From the NCBI GenBank assembly GCA_963811805.1, contig CAWESU010000001.1, forward strand, positions 434,001-498,000: a stretch of DNA of 64,000 nucleotides. Direction: 5' to 3'. The translations under genes were made by a program, and so were the position numbers. Below the pieces are notes generated by a model that saw nothing but the letters and a program-made list of their open reading frames with translations, was not told the DNA's origin and did not search any database. Within the stretch, counting starts at the first letter, position 1; each line of letters starts with the position of its first letter. The DNA comes from DAHUXN01 sp963811805 (GTDB taxonomy: Bacteria > Acidobacteriota > Terriglobia > Acidiferrales > UBA7541). Below are positions 1 through 9,248 of this stretch, piece after piece.

Positions 1-2604
1 CTGGACGATAGAGAGTCTTTGCGACACGGTTGTGTTGGGAAAGAACGGATTGGGAAATTCCGAATTCAACTGCTGATTCTCCGTTGGATCGAGTTGCAAC
101 TGGCTCGGCCGCATGATGCCATCAATACCCAAGTCTGCAAAAAGGTTCAGGCTGACCGGGCCGGCGATCGGAATGCGGTATTCGAAGTTACCTACTACCT
201 CGGTATCGCCTCCCGGGCGCGTCGCAAAATATTCCAGCATGGGAATGCTTATGGTTTGCGTCGTGGGATTCCCGCTGGGCCCCAAAACCGTTGGGTTCTG
301 GATTGTGACCGACTGATTGACGACTGACGGTATGAAGGTCCACGGTGAGATGTTGAAGAAATTGAAGCCGCGCACGTCTTGTTCGCCGCCGAGATAGAAT
401 CGCTCAAATGGCGGAATGAGCTTCCCGCCGTAGCCCGTCATCCATCCGAGCCTCAGGCGCATGCCGATCACATTGCGTTTGTGGTACGTCGGACGGAAAT
501 ATTCTGTCTCGAAGATATTCCCAATCGTGTCGACATTTCCCAGCAGTGGACCACCTTCGACCGGAATTGAGTAGGAGAAACTCTTGCCCCCGGTGGGATT
601 CACAGGATTGTTGATCGTATTGTAGGTAATGGACGGAGTAATTTTGCTGGAGATGATGCCGTCCAACTGCGACGGCCCCTGAAGACTGCTGTACTGAATC
701 GATTGGAAAAGTAACTGTGAAGCTTGGCTGAACGCCGAGATATTGCTTTTCGTCCAACCATAGGTGACGCCCACCCGAGTGAACGCAAAACGATGCAACG
801 GATAGCTGGCAAACAGCGTAAAGCCTTTGCTGTTCTGGCTGTAATCCTGCGCTAGGGCCGGATTGATGGCCACCGACTGGCCCACAAGAATGGATAGCTG
901 TTTCTCCTGGTTGAAATTGAACTTGTTCGCGAAAATCGAAAACCCCGTGGAAATTGGCCGGTCGAATAAATACGGTTCGGTGAAACTGAAAAGCTCGCTA
1001 GTCTGAATGCTGCCGACGTTCGCGGAAAATGTGAGCGTCTCACCGAGGCCCAGGAAATTATTGGTCTGATACGCGAGCCCGAGGAAGGTTCCCGCCAGCC
1101 CGCTGACGCCCCCTGTAAAGCTGATGGATTGCTTGCCCTTCTCATGGACTTTCAGGGTGATGTCGACGCTGCCCGCTCTGGTGTCGCGTTTTAGATCCGC
1201 GTTTTCCTTCTTGATTTCGTCGAAGTAGCCCAGTTGGTTCAGGCGCAGGATGCTCAGCTCCCATAGCCGGTCGTTGAACAGGCTGCCTTCATCCAGGAGG
1301 ATCTCGCGACGGATCACTTTGTCGCGCGTTGTCGTGTTCCCCGAAAACTCGATGCGTCGAACGTAAAACTGTTTCTGCTGATCGAAGTCAATCGTCCAGT
1401 TGACCGTCTTGGTGGCGTCGTCGACGTCGGGTACGGGATTCGCCGTGAAGTCGATGAAACCGTAATCGCCGTAGAGTTTCGTATAGTCGTCGATGGCCTT
1501 CCGGATTTTCGAGGTATCCAGAATCTGCCCCTTCTTGATCGGGAAAATCGACTCCAGGAATTCAGGCTTGAAATAAAGATTCTCGTCCAGATTGGCGCTG
1601 CGGATGACCAGTCGGCCCATGCGATATTGCGCGCCCTCCTCGATCGGAAGGGTAATGTCCGTGCGAATGCTGCGCCGGCGCCCGATGAGCGGCCACGGTC
1701 CGGGAAGCCCGTTGTGCTCGGTTTTGACCGTATTGAGTATCGGTCCATTCGGCGCTACCTGAATGCGGAAATAGCCATGGTCGCGATACAGACCCTCTAT
1801 GCCGACAGCGATGTCCTCATCGAGGTTGTCCTTGTCATAAGTCTTGCTGAAAAGATTGATGTCAGCGAAACCGAGCGGAATAGCAATCGGGCGCGAATGG
1901 TGCATCGAGCGGATGATTCGCGTCGCTGAAAACACGTGGTTCCCCGTGATGATGATGTGCCCGACCTTGACCTTCGGCCCCTCATCGATATTGAACGTCA
2001 AACTGACCGAATTCGTGGCCGGAATGCGCTCGTAGGTAGGTTTCACGGTTGCGAACATGTGGCCATGCTCGGCGAGCAATTGCTGGATGACCACTTCGGC
2101 GTGCTTCACTTTCGTAGGATCGAAGCGGCTCTCCACCGTCAAGTCGACTTTGCGGTCCTTGAATGCGTCCAGAATGTCGGACTCCGAAACGGATTTGTTC
2201 CCCTTGTATGTGATATTGCGAATGGTGGGGCGCTCCGTGACGTAGAAGACCAGAATCTTGCCGTTCGGCATGTCCGGGCTGTCTTCTATTTCCAGGCGAA
2301 TGTTCTCAAAGAAATCCGTATTCCAAAGCGCGCGGAAATCGCGGCGGACCGCGTCCACGTTGTACGGGTCGCCCGGCCGGGAAAAAATCCGCCCCAATAG
2401 AGCCTCCTTCTGAATGCGGTAGAGGCCGTCAAATTCGATGCGTTCAATGACTGGCTGCGCGGCGCTTGCTTGCTGCTGGGGGCTGGCGGACTGCTGAGCG
2501 GGAGCAGAACGGAGGCACAACCCAAACAACAATATGCACACTACCACTCCCAGCGAAGTAGCATGCAGGCAAGATTTCTTCTCTGCGGCTTTGCTTGGAG
2601 TCAA
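1..2604 (-). CDS. bamA: Outer membrane protein assembly factor BamA (C-terminus beyond window)
   Basis: One reading frame stays open from the left edge to position 2604, giving 868 residues with no stop, so the gene is intact but truncated by the window. BamA is the outer-membrane barrel that folds and inserts other barrel proteins. The N-terminus has basic residues, a hydrophobic stretch (GVVVCILLFGLCL) and an Ala/Gln-rich cleavage region, typical of a signal peptide. Five POTRA-like units follow from about residue 52 (for example IERIEFDG, RNITYKGN, GHIIITGNH, GRLVIRSAN, RRIEFSGNT). The Omp85 barrel begins near residue 480 and includes the conserved segment FYLGGEQDVRGF. The best start is TTG at 2604: it is the only start codon upstream of the complete signal peptide, but its ribosome site (GGATGGCGG) is weak. 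The gene lies 78 bases downstream of clpC, in the same orientation and frame. Confidence 0.93.
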   Translation of the reverse strand, partial: MTPSKAAEKKSCLHATSLGVVVCILLFGLCLRSAPAQQSASPQQQASAAQPVIERIEFDGLYRIQKEALLGRIFSRPGDPYNVDAVRRDFRALWNTDFFENIRLEIEDSPDMPNGKILVFYVTERPTIRNITYKGNKSVSESDILDAFKDRKVDLTVESRFDPTKVKHAEVVIQQLLAEHGHMFATVKPTYERIPATNSVSLTFNIDEGPKVKVGHIIITGNHVFSATRIIRSMHHSRPIAIPLGFADINLFSKTYDKDNLDEDIAVGIEGLYRDHGYFRIQVAPNGPILNTVKTEHNGLPGPWPLIGRRRSIRTDITLPIEEGAQYRMGRLVIRSANLDENLYFKPEFLESIFPIKKGQILDTSKIRKAIDDYTKLYGDYGFIDFTANPVPDVDDATKTVNWTIDFDQQKQFYVRRIEFSGNTTTRDKVIRREILLDEGSLFNDRLWELSILRLNQLGYFDEIKKENADLKRDTRAGSVDITLKVHEKGKQSISFTGGVSGLAGTFLGLAYQTNNFLGLGETLTFSANVGSIQTSELFSFTEPYLFDRPISTGFSIFANKFNFNQEKQLSILVGQSVAINPALAQDYSQNSKGFTLFASYPLHRFAFTRVGVTYGWTKSNISAFSQASQLLFQSIQYSSLQGPSQLDGIISSKITPSITYNTINNPVNPTGGKSFSYSIPVEGGPLLGNVDTIGNIFETEYFRPTYHKRNVIGMRLRLGWMTGYGGKLIPPFERFYLGGEQDVRGFNFFNISPWTFIPSVVNQSVTIQNPTVLGPSGNPTTQTISIPMLEYFATRPGGDTEVVGNFEYRIPIAGPVSLNLFADLGIDGIMRPSQLQLDPTENQQLNSEFPNPFFPNTTVSQRLSIVQ

Positions 2605-2682
2605 AGCCGCGCTCCGCCATCCAATATATTGTACTCCCCCGCCGGACTGTCCCCGCCGTCCAGCATGCGCGTGTAGGATTCT

Positions 2683-5106
2683 TTAGTGGGCCACTGGGGT
2701 TGCTTCTACAACCGGACGGAAGCCCAAGCCATCAGGCGCCAGATACACTTCCATGATGGCCGGGCGTTGAAGCCCGCCTTGAATTAGCGCCTCCGAGAGC
2801 GGATCCTCGACGTACTTCTGAAGCGCGCGGCGGAGCGGGCGTGCGCCGTAATTTCGATCGGTGCAAGTCTTCTCCAAAATCCACTGCCGTGCCTCCGGTG
2901 TCATCTGAATCTGCACTTGGCGGTGCACGAGAGTATCGTTAATCTGGCTGACGAGCAAATCAATTATGCGCAGCAGATCCTCGTCGCTGAGCGCGTTGAA
3001 CAGAATCACTTCGTCCAGGCGGTTCAGGAATTCCGGATTGAAAACTCGCTTCACTTCGCTCATCACCACGTCGTCCAAACTCTTAGCCTGGGCATCGCCG
3101 CCGGACTGAAAACCCATCGTCGCCTGCTTGTGCAGGGCGCGCGCGCCTAGGTTCGACGTGAGAATCAAAATTGTGTTGCGGAAATCGACGGTGTTGCCTA
3201 GCCCATCCGTCAGCTGGCCGTCTTCGAACACCTGCAGCAGGATGTTGTACACGTCCGGGTGCGCTTTTTCGATTTCGTCCAGCAGAATGATGGAATACGG
3301 AGTGCGCCGCACGCGCTCCGTCAACTGGCCGCCCTCTTCGTAGCCCACGTATCCCGGAGGCGCGCCGATCAATTTCGACACCGAGTGCTTTTCCATGTAC
3401 TCGGACATATCGAAGCGCACCAGCGATTTCTCGCTGCCGAACAAAAATTCTGCCAGCCGCCGGGCTACTTCCGTCTTGCCGACGCCCGTCGGCCCCAGGA
3501 AAAGGAAGCAGCCCACCGGGCGTCCTGGAGCTTTTAGTCCAGCGCGGCTCCTGCGAATCGCGCGGGCCAGCGCGGTGATGGCCTTGTCCTGGCTGATGAC
3601 GCGCTTGTGCAATTCTTCCTCGATGCGCAGCAGTTTCTGCTGCTCGTCTTCCTTGATCGCTGTGACCGCTACTCCCGTCCAGCGCGCCACCACTTCTTCA
3701 ATATCCTCGCGAGTGACCGTGCCGGTAGACGAGTCGTCGATTTTCAGTTTCTCCCGCAGCGCGCGCAGATTCTCCTTTTCCTTGCGTTCTTCTTCGGAAT
3801 AAAAACGCGCTTTCTCGAATTCATGATTGGCGATCGCCGTTTCCATGCGGTGGGTGATGAACTTCACGCGCTTTTGCGCTTCGGAAACTTCCTCCGGCAA
3901 CATCGCTTGGCGCAATTTCACCCGCGCCCCGGCCTCGTCGATCAAATCGATGGCCTTGTCCGGCAGAAAGCGGTCGGGAATATAGCGGTTGGAAAGATAA
4001 ACCGCGTACTGAATGGCCTCATCCGTGTACGAAACGGCGTGGAACTTTTCGTAGCGGTCGCGCACGCCTTGCAGCACGCGAATCGCCTCGTCCTCTCCCG
4101 GAGCGGAAACCTTCACCGATTGGAAGCGCCGCTCCAAAGAGCGGTCCTTCTCGACGGACTTGCGGTATTCGCCCGGCGTCGTCGCGCCGATGCACTGAAT
4201 CTCGCCGCGGCTGAGCGCCGGCTTCAGAATGTTGGCGGCGTCGAGCGAACCCTCCGCCGAGCCTGCGCCCACCAGCGTGTGCAGTTCGTCGATGAACACG
4301 ATGGCGTTCTGGCTCTCCATCAGTTCCTTCATGATGGTTTTCAGCCGCTCTTCGAATTGCCCGCGGTACTTCGTGCCCGCAACGATCAGCGACAAATCCA
4401 GCGACAAAATCCGTTTGTCCGCCAAAAACGGTGGCACGTCTCCATCGGCGATGCGCTGCGCCAAGCCTTCCACGATGGCGGTCTTGCCGACGCCTGGCTC
4501 GCCGATCAGCACTGGATTGTTCTTCGTGCGGCGGCACAGAATCTGAATGGCACGCTCCAACTCACGCTCGCGGCCCACCAGCGGATCGAGCTGCCCATCC
4601 ATCGCCGCCTGCGTCAAATCGCGGCTGAATTCAGCCAACAACGAAGTTTCTTTGGGACGATTGACCGGCACTTTTTCTCCCGCGCTGCGCGCCAGCTCCT
4701 CACGTACTCCGGAAAGGCGCAATCCCCGCTCCTGCAAAATCTCCGCGCCAAACGATTTCTCTTCCCGCAAAATTCCCAACAGCAAGTGTTCTGTTCCGAC
4801 GTGCTTGTGATTCAGCCGCTCCGCTTCTTCCGCGGCGTAATTCAAAATGCGCCGGCATTCCTGGCTCAGCGGCACTTCGACCGAAGTGGAAATCCGTTCG
4901 CGAACGGTGATGCGCGTCTCGATCTCTTTGCGGATGGATTCGATGGAGCCGTGCGTGCGCAGAAAACGGTTCGCCAGCCCCTTATCCTCACGCAGCAGCC
5001 CGAGCAGCAGGTGCTCCGTTTCGATATAGGGGCTGCCGTACTGGCTCGCCTCGTAACGCGCGAAAAAGATCACGCGGCGAGCCTTTTCTGTATATCGTTC
5101 AAACAC
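2683..5106 (-). CDS. clpC: ATP-dependent Clp protease ATP-binding subunit ClpC
   Basis: This 807-residue Hsp100/Clp unfoldase feeds substrates to the ClpP protease in the cytoplasm. Two Clp N-domain repeats occupy about residues 1-140. The first AAA+ module has Walker A GEPGVGKTA near 202-210 and Walker B FIDE at 271-274. A UVR-type middle domain at about 415-450 (FEKARFYSEEERKEKE) is the hallmark of ClpC rather than ClpA or ClpB. The second AAA+ module has Walker A GPTGVGKTE near 538-546. Length and architecture are those of a complete ClpC. The start is GTG, just downstream of the lolD stop, so the two are probably translationally coupled. No mcsA/mcsB or ctsR gene lies beside it, unlike in Firmicutes. 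Confidence 0.95.
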   Translation of the reverse strand: MFERYTEKARRVIFFARYEASQYGSPYIETEHLLLGLLREDKGLANRFLRTHGSIESIRKEIETRITVRERISTSVEVPLSQECRRILNYAAEEAERLNHKHVGTEHLLLGILREEKSFGAEILQERGLRLSGVREELARSAGEKVPVNRPKETSLLAEFSRDLTQAAMDGQLDPLVGRERELERAIQILCRRTKNNPVLIGEPGVGKTAIVEGLAQRIADGDVPPFLADKRILSLDLSLIVAGTKYRGQFEERLKTIMKELMESQNAIVFIDELHTLVGAGSAEGSLDAANILKPALSRGEIQCIGATTPGEYRKSVEKDRSLERRFQSVKVSAPGEDEAIRVLQGVRDRYEKFHAVSYTDEAIQYAVYLSNRYIPDRFLPDKAIDLIDEAGARVKLRQAMLPEEVSEAQKRVKFITHRMETAIANHEFEKARFYSEEERKEKENLRALREKLKIDDSSTGTVTREDIEEVVARWTGVAVTAIKEDEQQKLLRIEEELHKRVISQDKAITALARAIRRSRAGLKAPGRPVGCFLFLGPTGVGKTEVARRLAEFLFGSEKSLVRFDMSEYMEKHSVSKLIGAPPGYVGYEEGGQLTERVRRTPYSIILLDEIEKAHPDVYNILLQVFEDGQLTDGLGNTVDFRNTILILTSNLGARALHKQATMGFQSGGDAQAKSLDDVVMSEVKRVFNPEFLNRLDEVILFNALSDEDLLRIIDLLVSQINDTLVHRQVQIQMTPEARQWILEKTCTDRNYGARPLRRALQKYVEDPLSEALIQGGLQRPAIMEVYLAPDGLGFRPVVEATPVAH

Positions 5107-5109
5107 GGG

Positions 5110-5922
5110 TCACCCGCGCCCTTCTGGAGCCGAAGACTCCCCTGTCGCGGCCCGCGCGGAAGCGCGGTGCGCGAACGCTGCACCATCCGACGTCAACAAA
5201 CCATGTTCCAAAGCGAGCACGCGGTCCGCGCGCTGCGCCAAAGAAAGATTGTGGGTTGCAAGAATCGAAGTCAGATGATGAGACCGGTGCAAGCGCTGCA
5301 TGAGTTCGAATATCGACTCCGTATTTCGCTCGTCCAAATCGCCGGTCGGTTCGTCAGCCAGGAGCAACTTCGGCCGAGTCACCAGGGCCCGGGCAATCGC
5401 CACGCGCTGCTGCTCACCGCCGGAGAGCTCGCCCGACCTGTGTTCTGCGCGATCCGCTAGGCCAACTTCATCAAGCCACGCCCGCGCCGAACCCAGAGCC
5501 TCTCCCGCCGTGTTTCTCCGAATCAACAGCGGCATTGCCACATTTTCCGCGGCGGTAAAGTCGGCTAGAAGCTGGTGCCTCTGCCAGACAAAACCCACCG
5601 CGCGGCTCCGGAAATCCTCCAATTCATTTTCCGCGAGCGCCGCCAAGGAATTTCCGGCGAAGTATACTGTACCGCTCGTGGGCGTGTCCAGCGCAGCCAG
5701 CAGATGCAGCAATGTGCTTTTTCCCGAACCAGAAGGGCCGATCAGTGCCACCATTTCGCCCGGCGCAACCGCCAGAGTCACACCCGCCAGCGCCACGACT
5801 TCGCTTTCCCCTGAGCGAAACACCTTTCGCAGCTCCTCGCCGCGCACCAGCGTCTGCGCACCGTTCGCTCCCGATATTCTCGGTTGCTGGGTCTCGACCG
5901 CCACTGCCGTTGGGCTCGTCAT
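5110..5922 (-). CDS. lolD: Lipoprotein-releasing ABC transporter, ATP-binding subunit LolD
   Basis: This is the ATPase of the Lol/MacB-type ABC family, which with LolC/E extracts lipoproteins from the inner membrane. From ATG at 5922 the protein has 270 residues. Walker A GPSGSGKST is near residues 62-70, the signature LSGGEQQR near 166-173, and Walker B LLLADEPT near 186-193, followed by GDLDERNT. A GTG at 5973 would add 17 residues of Arg/Gly-rich sequence unlike the family, so the ATG (preceded by GGTGGG) is preferred. The gene ends 3 bases before clpC and lies 430 bases downstream of lolC, an unusually wide gap for this pair. Specificity for lipoproteins is inferred from the lolC neighbour; a MacB-like exporter is the alternative. 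Confidence 0.88.
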   Translation of the reverse strand: MTSPTAVAVETQQPRISGANGAQTLVRGEELRKVFRSGESEVVALAGVTLAVAPGEMVALIGPSGSGKSTLLHLLAALDTPTSGTVYFAGNSLAALAENELEDFRSRAVGFVWQRHQLLADFTAAENVAMPLLIRRNTAGEALGSARAWLDEVGLADRAEHRSGELSGGEQQRVAIARALVTRPKLLLADEPTGDLDERNTESIFELMQRLHRSHHLTSILATHNLSLAQRADRVLALEHGLLTSDGAAFAHRASARAATGESSAPEGRG

Positions 5923-6352
5923 TGCGCCGTTTCCCACCCTATTCCGTCCCCTGCATCCTCCGTGCCGTTCCACCGTCTAAAGTTTGATTCTTCCCTGAAC
6001 CCCAAAGTTCCAGTCAATTCCCGTGCCGAAACCGCGCCTAGCTATTTCTTTTGATTCCCTGACTTTACCGAACCGCTCTTTCCTCGGCCCTCTTTCGCGA
6101 CCAATTTATTGCACATAATGACTGCGTAGTTTCCTTCCCATTGTAACATGCACCGTTTTTTTGCTCGTCCCCTACGCCAAAACGCTGTGCATCAGCGGCA
6201 CTGTACCTTAGTAACAGGACTTGTTTCCCATCCACCACTGGAACTCTGCGCAGTGCCCGATCTAAATCTTCAGATGCGTGGAAACGAACCGCTGTTGTGG
6301 CCACAATTCGCAGAATGCCGCTTGCGACGCCGAGAGCCGCGCCGGCGCCCGT
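5923..6352. other. 430-base spacer between lolC and lolD
   Basis: No convincing gene is present on either strand: the short open frames here lack family features and good starts. On the minus strand there is an extended -10-like element, TGT followed by TACAAT, at 6148-6140. It could serve lolD and clpC from a separate promoter with a leader of about 210 bases. No clear -35 element accompanies it and no strong hairpin was seen. Confidence 0.35.
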
Positions 6353-7582
6353 CTATTCGGCTCGCAAAATATCAACCGGCCGAGTTCCGGAGGCGGCGCG
6401 CGCTGGATAAACCGTCGCCGCCACGCTAATCGCCAGCGCTGCGGCTCCAATCCACAGCGCGTCCCACCCGTTCGAATGAAACGGCACGTACGGCACGGCA
6501 TAAATTTCCGGGTTGAGCGGCACCAACCGCCAGTGGTTCGCCGTCCACGCCAGCGCATAGCCCAGCAGCAAGCCGATCGCCGTGCCCGTCACTCCCACCA
6601 AAAACCCCTGCAGCACGAAGATGTTGCGCACTTGCATGCGCCGCGCACCCAGGGTCATCAGCACGGCGATGTCGTGCGCTTTGTCCATGACGGTCATCGC
6701 CAACACCACCAGGATGTTCAGGCCGGCAACAAACGTGATCAGCCCCACGAAAATCGCGGTGACCAGTTTTTCGAGGCTCATCGCGCGAAAAAGCGCGCGA
6801 TTCTCTTCGCTCCACGTGGTCGTGTGATACCCGGCCCCGGCCTCTCGCGCAATCACTGACGCGATTTCGTCCGTATGGTCCAAATCGTTCACGCGAATTT
6901 CCAGCTCGCTGATCACGTCTCCAATGCCCGCCAGTTCCTGAGCCGCATGCAGCGTGATGAACGTCCAATTCGCGTCGTAATCGTAAAATCCCGAATCGAA
7001 TATCCCATTCACACGGAAGCGCTGCGATCGTGGCAGCATTCCAAACGGCGTCAAGCTCCCTTGCGGGCTAATGATCGTCACATAATCGCCCACGCTCAAA
7101 TCCACGTCTTCCGCCAGAATCCTTCCGATCAGAATGCCGGGAATGCCAAACGAATCCGCTGCGAAACTGTCACTGCCGGAAACGATGTGCCGCAGCGCGG
7201 CGTCCGCGCGTTCTTCAAGCTCGGGATCCACGCCCTTCAAGACGACGCCTTGCGGTTTGTCATGCGCGTAGAGCAGGACCGTGTTGTACACCACGGGAGT
7301 TACCGTGCGCACTCCCGGAGTCGGCGCCAGCCGCGCCATCAGTTGCCTATAATCGCGGATGCCTTCGGCGCCGTTGTTTGGCTTCAGGTTGATATGCGCG
7401 GTGACCACCAGCAGCCGGTTGCGAATCGCCTGGCTAAAACCCGTGTTCATCGCCAGCGCAACCACCAGCGTGGCCACACCAGCGGCAACGCCTACCACAG
7501 AGAGAAACGTCACCAGCCGCAGCACCGGCGGTTTGTGTTTTGACCGCAGGTAACGCCGCGCGACCATCCATTCGAACTTCAT
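6353..7582 (-). CDS. lolC: Lipoprotein-releasing ABC transporter permease LolC/LolE family
   Basis: This 409-residue permease belongs to the FtsX/MacB-like LolC/E family. The N-terminus MKFEWMVARRYLRSKHK is the classical beginning, followed by a transmembrane segment (about 25-45), a large periplasmic domain, and three C-terminal membrane spans starting near VTAIFVGLITFVAGLNILVV. The ATG at 7582 overlaps the lysS stop in an ATGA, which fixes the start and implies translational coupling. It probably acts with LolD to move lipoproteins to LolA. A single gene rather than separate lolC and lolE is common outside enterobacteria, where the permease works as a homodimer. Confidence 0.9.
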   Translation of the reverse strand: MKFEWMVARRYLRSKHKPPVLRLVTFLSVVGVAAGVATLVVALAMNTGFSQAIRNRLLVVTAHINLKPNNGAEGIRDYRQLMARLAPTPGVRTVTPVVYNTVLLYAHDKPQGVVLKGVDPELEERADAALRHIVSGSDSFAADSFGIPGILIGRILAEDVDLSVGDYVTIISPQGSLTPFGMLPRSQRFRVNGIFDSGFYDYDANWTFITLHAAQELAGIGDVISELEIRVNDLDHTDEIASVIAREAGAGYHTTTWSEENRALFRAMSLEKLVTAIFVGLITFVAGLNILVVLAMTVMDKAHDIAVLMTLGARRMQVRNIFVLQGFLVGVTGTAIGLLLGYALAWTANHWRLVPLNPEIYAVPYVPFHSNGWDALWIGAAALAISVAATVYPARAASGTRPVDILRAE

Positions 7583-9147
7583 GGATGCTCTTCGTGTGGC
7601 CCGGTCACGGCGTCCGTTTCCGAATCCTTTTGCGGACGCAGCGTGGGAAAGAGGATCACTTCGCGGATCGCATGCGAATCGGTGAGCAGCATAATCAGCC
7701 GGTCGACTCCGATACCCTCGCCGGCCGTCGGCGGCATCCCGTGCGCCAGCGCGCGGATGTAATCCCAATCAATTTCCTTGGGCATCTCCAGCCCGCCCGC
7801 CTCCACCTGCGCGCGGAAACGGCTCTCCTGGTCGGCAGGGTCGTTCAACTCCGAAAAGCCGTTGGCCAGCTCCATTCCTTCGATGAAAAGCTCGAACCGT
7901 TCCGCCAGCTCCGGCTGATCCGCCCGCCGCTTCGACAACGGCGAAATGTCCGCCGGAAAATCGTAAATAAACGTCGGCTGAATCAGATGCTCTTCCGCCA
8001 CTTCTTCAAACAGCGTGCCCGTCAGTTCGCCGCCGGACAGCTTGCTCAAATCCGCGATCACGTCGCGGCTCTGCGCGCGCGCGTATGCGTTGTACCGTTC
8101 CGCAACCGCGCGCGGGCCTTCCGGCGCGGCCAGCTCCTCGATTGTCGGCGCTTTGCCGGCACCCGCCGGCCAGAATTTCACGATTGCCTCGCGCATCGAA
8201 AGCGCCTCAAAATGCCCGAAGTCGATCTCGTGTTCTCCGTATTGAACCTTCGTTCCGCCACACACCGCTTTCGCTATCCCCGAGAAAAGCTCTTCCGTCA
8301 ACTTCATCAGATCGCCGTAGTCGCTGTACGCCTGATAAAACTCCAGCATGGTGAATTCCGGCGTATGAATTGCGTCGATTCCCTCGTTGCGAAAATTCCG
8401 ATTGATCTCGTATACGCGGTCTAGTCCTCCCACAACCAGCCGCTTCAGGTAAAGCTCCGGCGCAATGCGCATATAAAAATCGACGTCGAACGTGTTGTGC
8501 CGCGTCACAAATGGCCGCGCCGTCGCGCCTCCCAGAATTGGATGCATCATCGGCGTCTCGACTTCCAGGTAGTTCCGCGCGTCAAAGAACTCTCGCATGT
8601 AACGGATGATGTGCGCGCGCCGCAGAAAAATCTGGCGCACTCGCTCATTGGCAATCAAATCCAGATAGCGCCGGCGATAGCGCATCTCCACGTCGGCCAG
8701 TCCGTGCCACTTCTCCGGCAACGGCAGGAGCGCCTTGGTGAGCAACGTGAGCTGCTCCACCCACACCGTCAGCTCATTCGTCTTTGTGCGGAAAAGGTGC
8801 CCGGACACACCGATGACGTCTCCGATGTCGAGAAGCTGAAAAAGCTCGAAAAAACGCGGCCCCACGGCGTCGAGCTTCACGTAGATCTGCAGCCGTTTCC
8901 CGTCGCCCTGAATGTGCGCGAAGCCCGCTTTGCCGTGCAGGCGAATCGTCAGGATGCGCCCGGCAACGGAAACGTTAACCGGCAACTGTTGCAGCGCTTC
9001 GGCGGAGTGCTCGCTAAATTCCGCGACAATTTGCGTGGGTGTCTGCTTCCATTCGAACTTGTGCGGATAAGGCTCGAAGCCCAGTGCGGCGATTAGCTCC
9101 AGTTTCTTCTGACGCTGGACAAGCTGGTCGTGCGGTTCGAATTCCAA
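7579..9147 (-). CDS. lysS: Lysine--tRNA ligase, class II
   Basis: This 522-residue class II aminoacyl-tRNA synthetase charges tRNA-Lys in the cytoplasm. The OB-fold anticodon-binding domain covers about residues 55-150 (VAGRILTIRLHGKAGFAHIQ). Motif 1 surrounds YLEVETPMMHPILGGATARPF, motif 2 includes FRNEGIDAIHTPEFTMLEFY, and motif 3 is GEGIGVDRLIMLLTDS near the end. The start is TTG at 9147, placed about 8 bases after the ribosome site AGGAGAGGA. It heads the lysS-lolC pair. The short Asp/Glu/His tail after motif 3 is not part of the conserved fold. Confidence 0.96.
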   Translation of the reverse strand: MEFEPHDQLVQRQKKLELIAALGFEPYPHKFEWKQTPTQIVAEFSEHSAEALQQLPVNVSVAGRILTIRLHGKAGFAHIQGDGKRLQIYVKLDAVGPRFFELFQLLDIGDVIGVSGHLFRTKTNELTVWVEQLTLLTKALLPLPEKWHGLADVEMRYRRRYLDLIANERVRQIFLRRAHIIRYMREFFDARNYLEVETPMMHPILGGATARPFVTRHNTFDVDFYMRIAPELYLKRLVVGGLDRVYEINRNFRNEGIDAIHTPEFTMLEFYQAYSDYGDLMKLTEELFSGIAKAVCGGTKVQYGEHEIDFGHFEALSMREAIVKFWPAGAGKAPTIEELAAPEGPRAVAERYNAYARAQSRDVIADLSKLSGGELTGTLFEEVAEEHLIQPTFIYDFPADISPLSKRRADQPELAERFELFIEGMELANGFSELNDPADQESRFRAQVEAGGLEMPKEIDWDYIRALAHGMPPTAGEGIGVDRLIMLLTDSHAIREVILFPTLRPQKDSETDAVTGPHEEHP

Positions 9148-9228
9148 ACGGCGTTCCTCTCCTGGAGTCGTTCGGCAGTATAGCGAGCGCCTTCACGCAG
9201 CGTCAAGAAACCCCAAATTTGCATCCTC

Positions 9229-9237
9229 TGGTATAAT
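9229..9237 (+). promoter_or_regulatory. Extended -10 promoter element before the 238-residue gene
   Basis: TGG followed by a perfect TATAAT at 9232-9237 forms an extended -10 element; no good -35 hexamer lies 16-18 bases upstream. Transcription would begin near 9244, only a few bases before the GTG at 9249, so the message would be leaderless or nearly so if that start is right. Confidence 0.5.
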
Positions 9238-9248
9238 GCCCATCACTG

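Noticed and set aside
404..2525. Several short minus-strand frames that could be read as a broken gene
   Set aside because: The true frame is continuous from 2604 to the left edge and encodes BamA; the short frames are in other registers.
3607..5460. A 617-residue open frame on the plus strand opposite clpC and lolD
   Set aside because: It is the antisense shadow of GC-rich coding sequence; composition is His/Arg/Gln-rich with no family feature, and clpC and lolD on the other strand are certain.
6065..6304. A 79-residue minus-strand frame in the lolC-lolD spacer
   Set aside because: No ribosome site, no motif and no sign of conservation.
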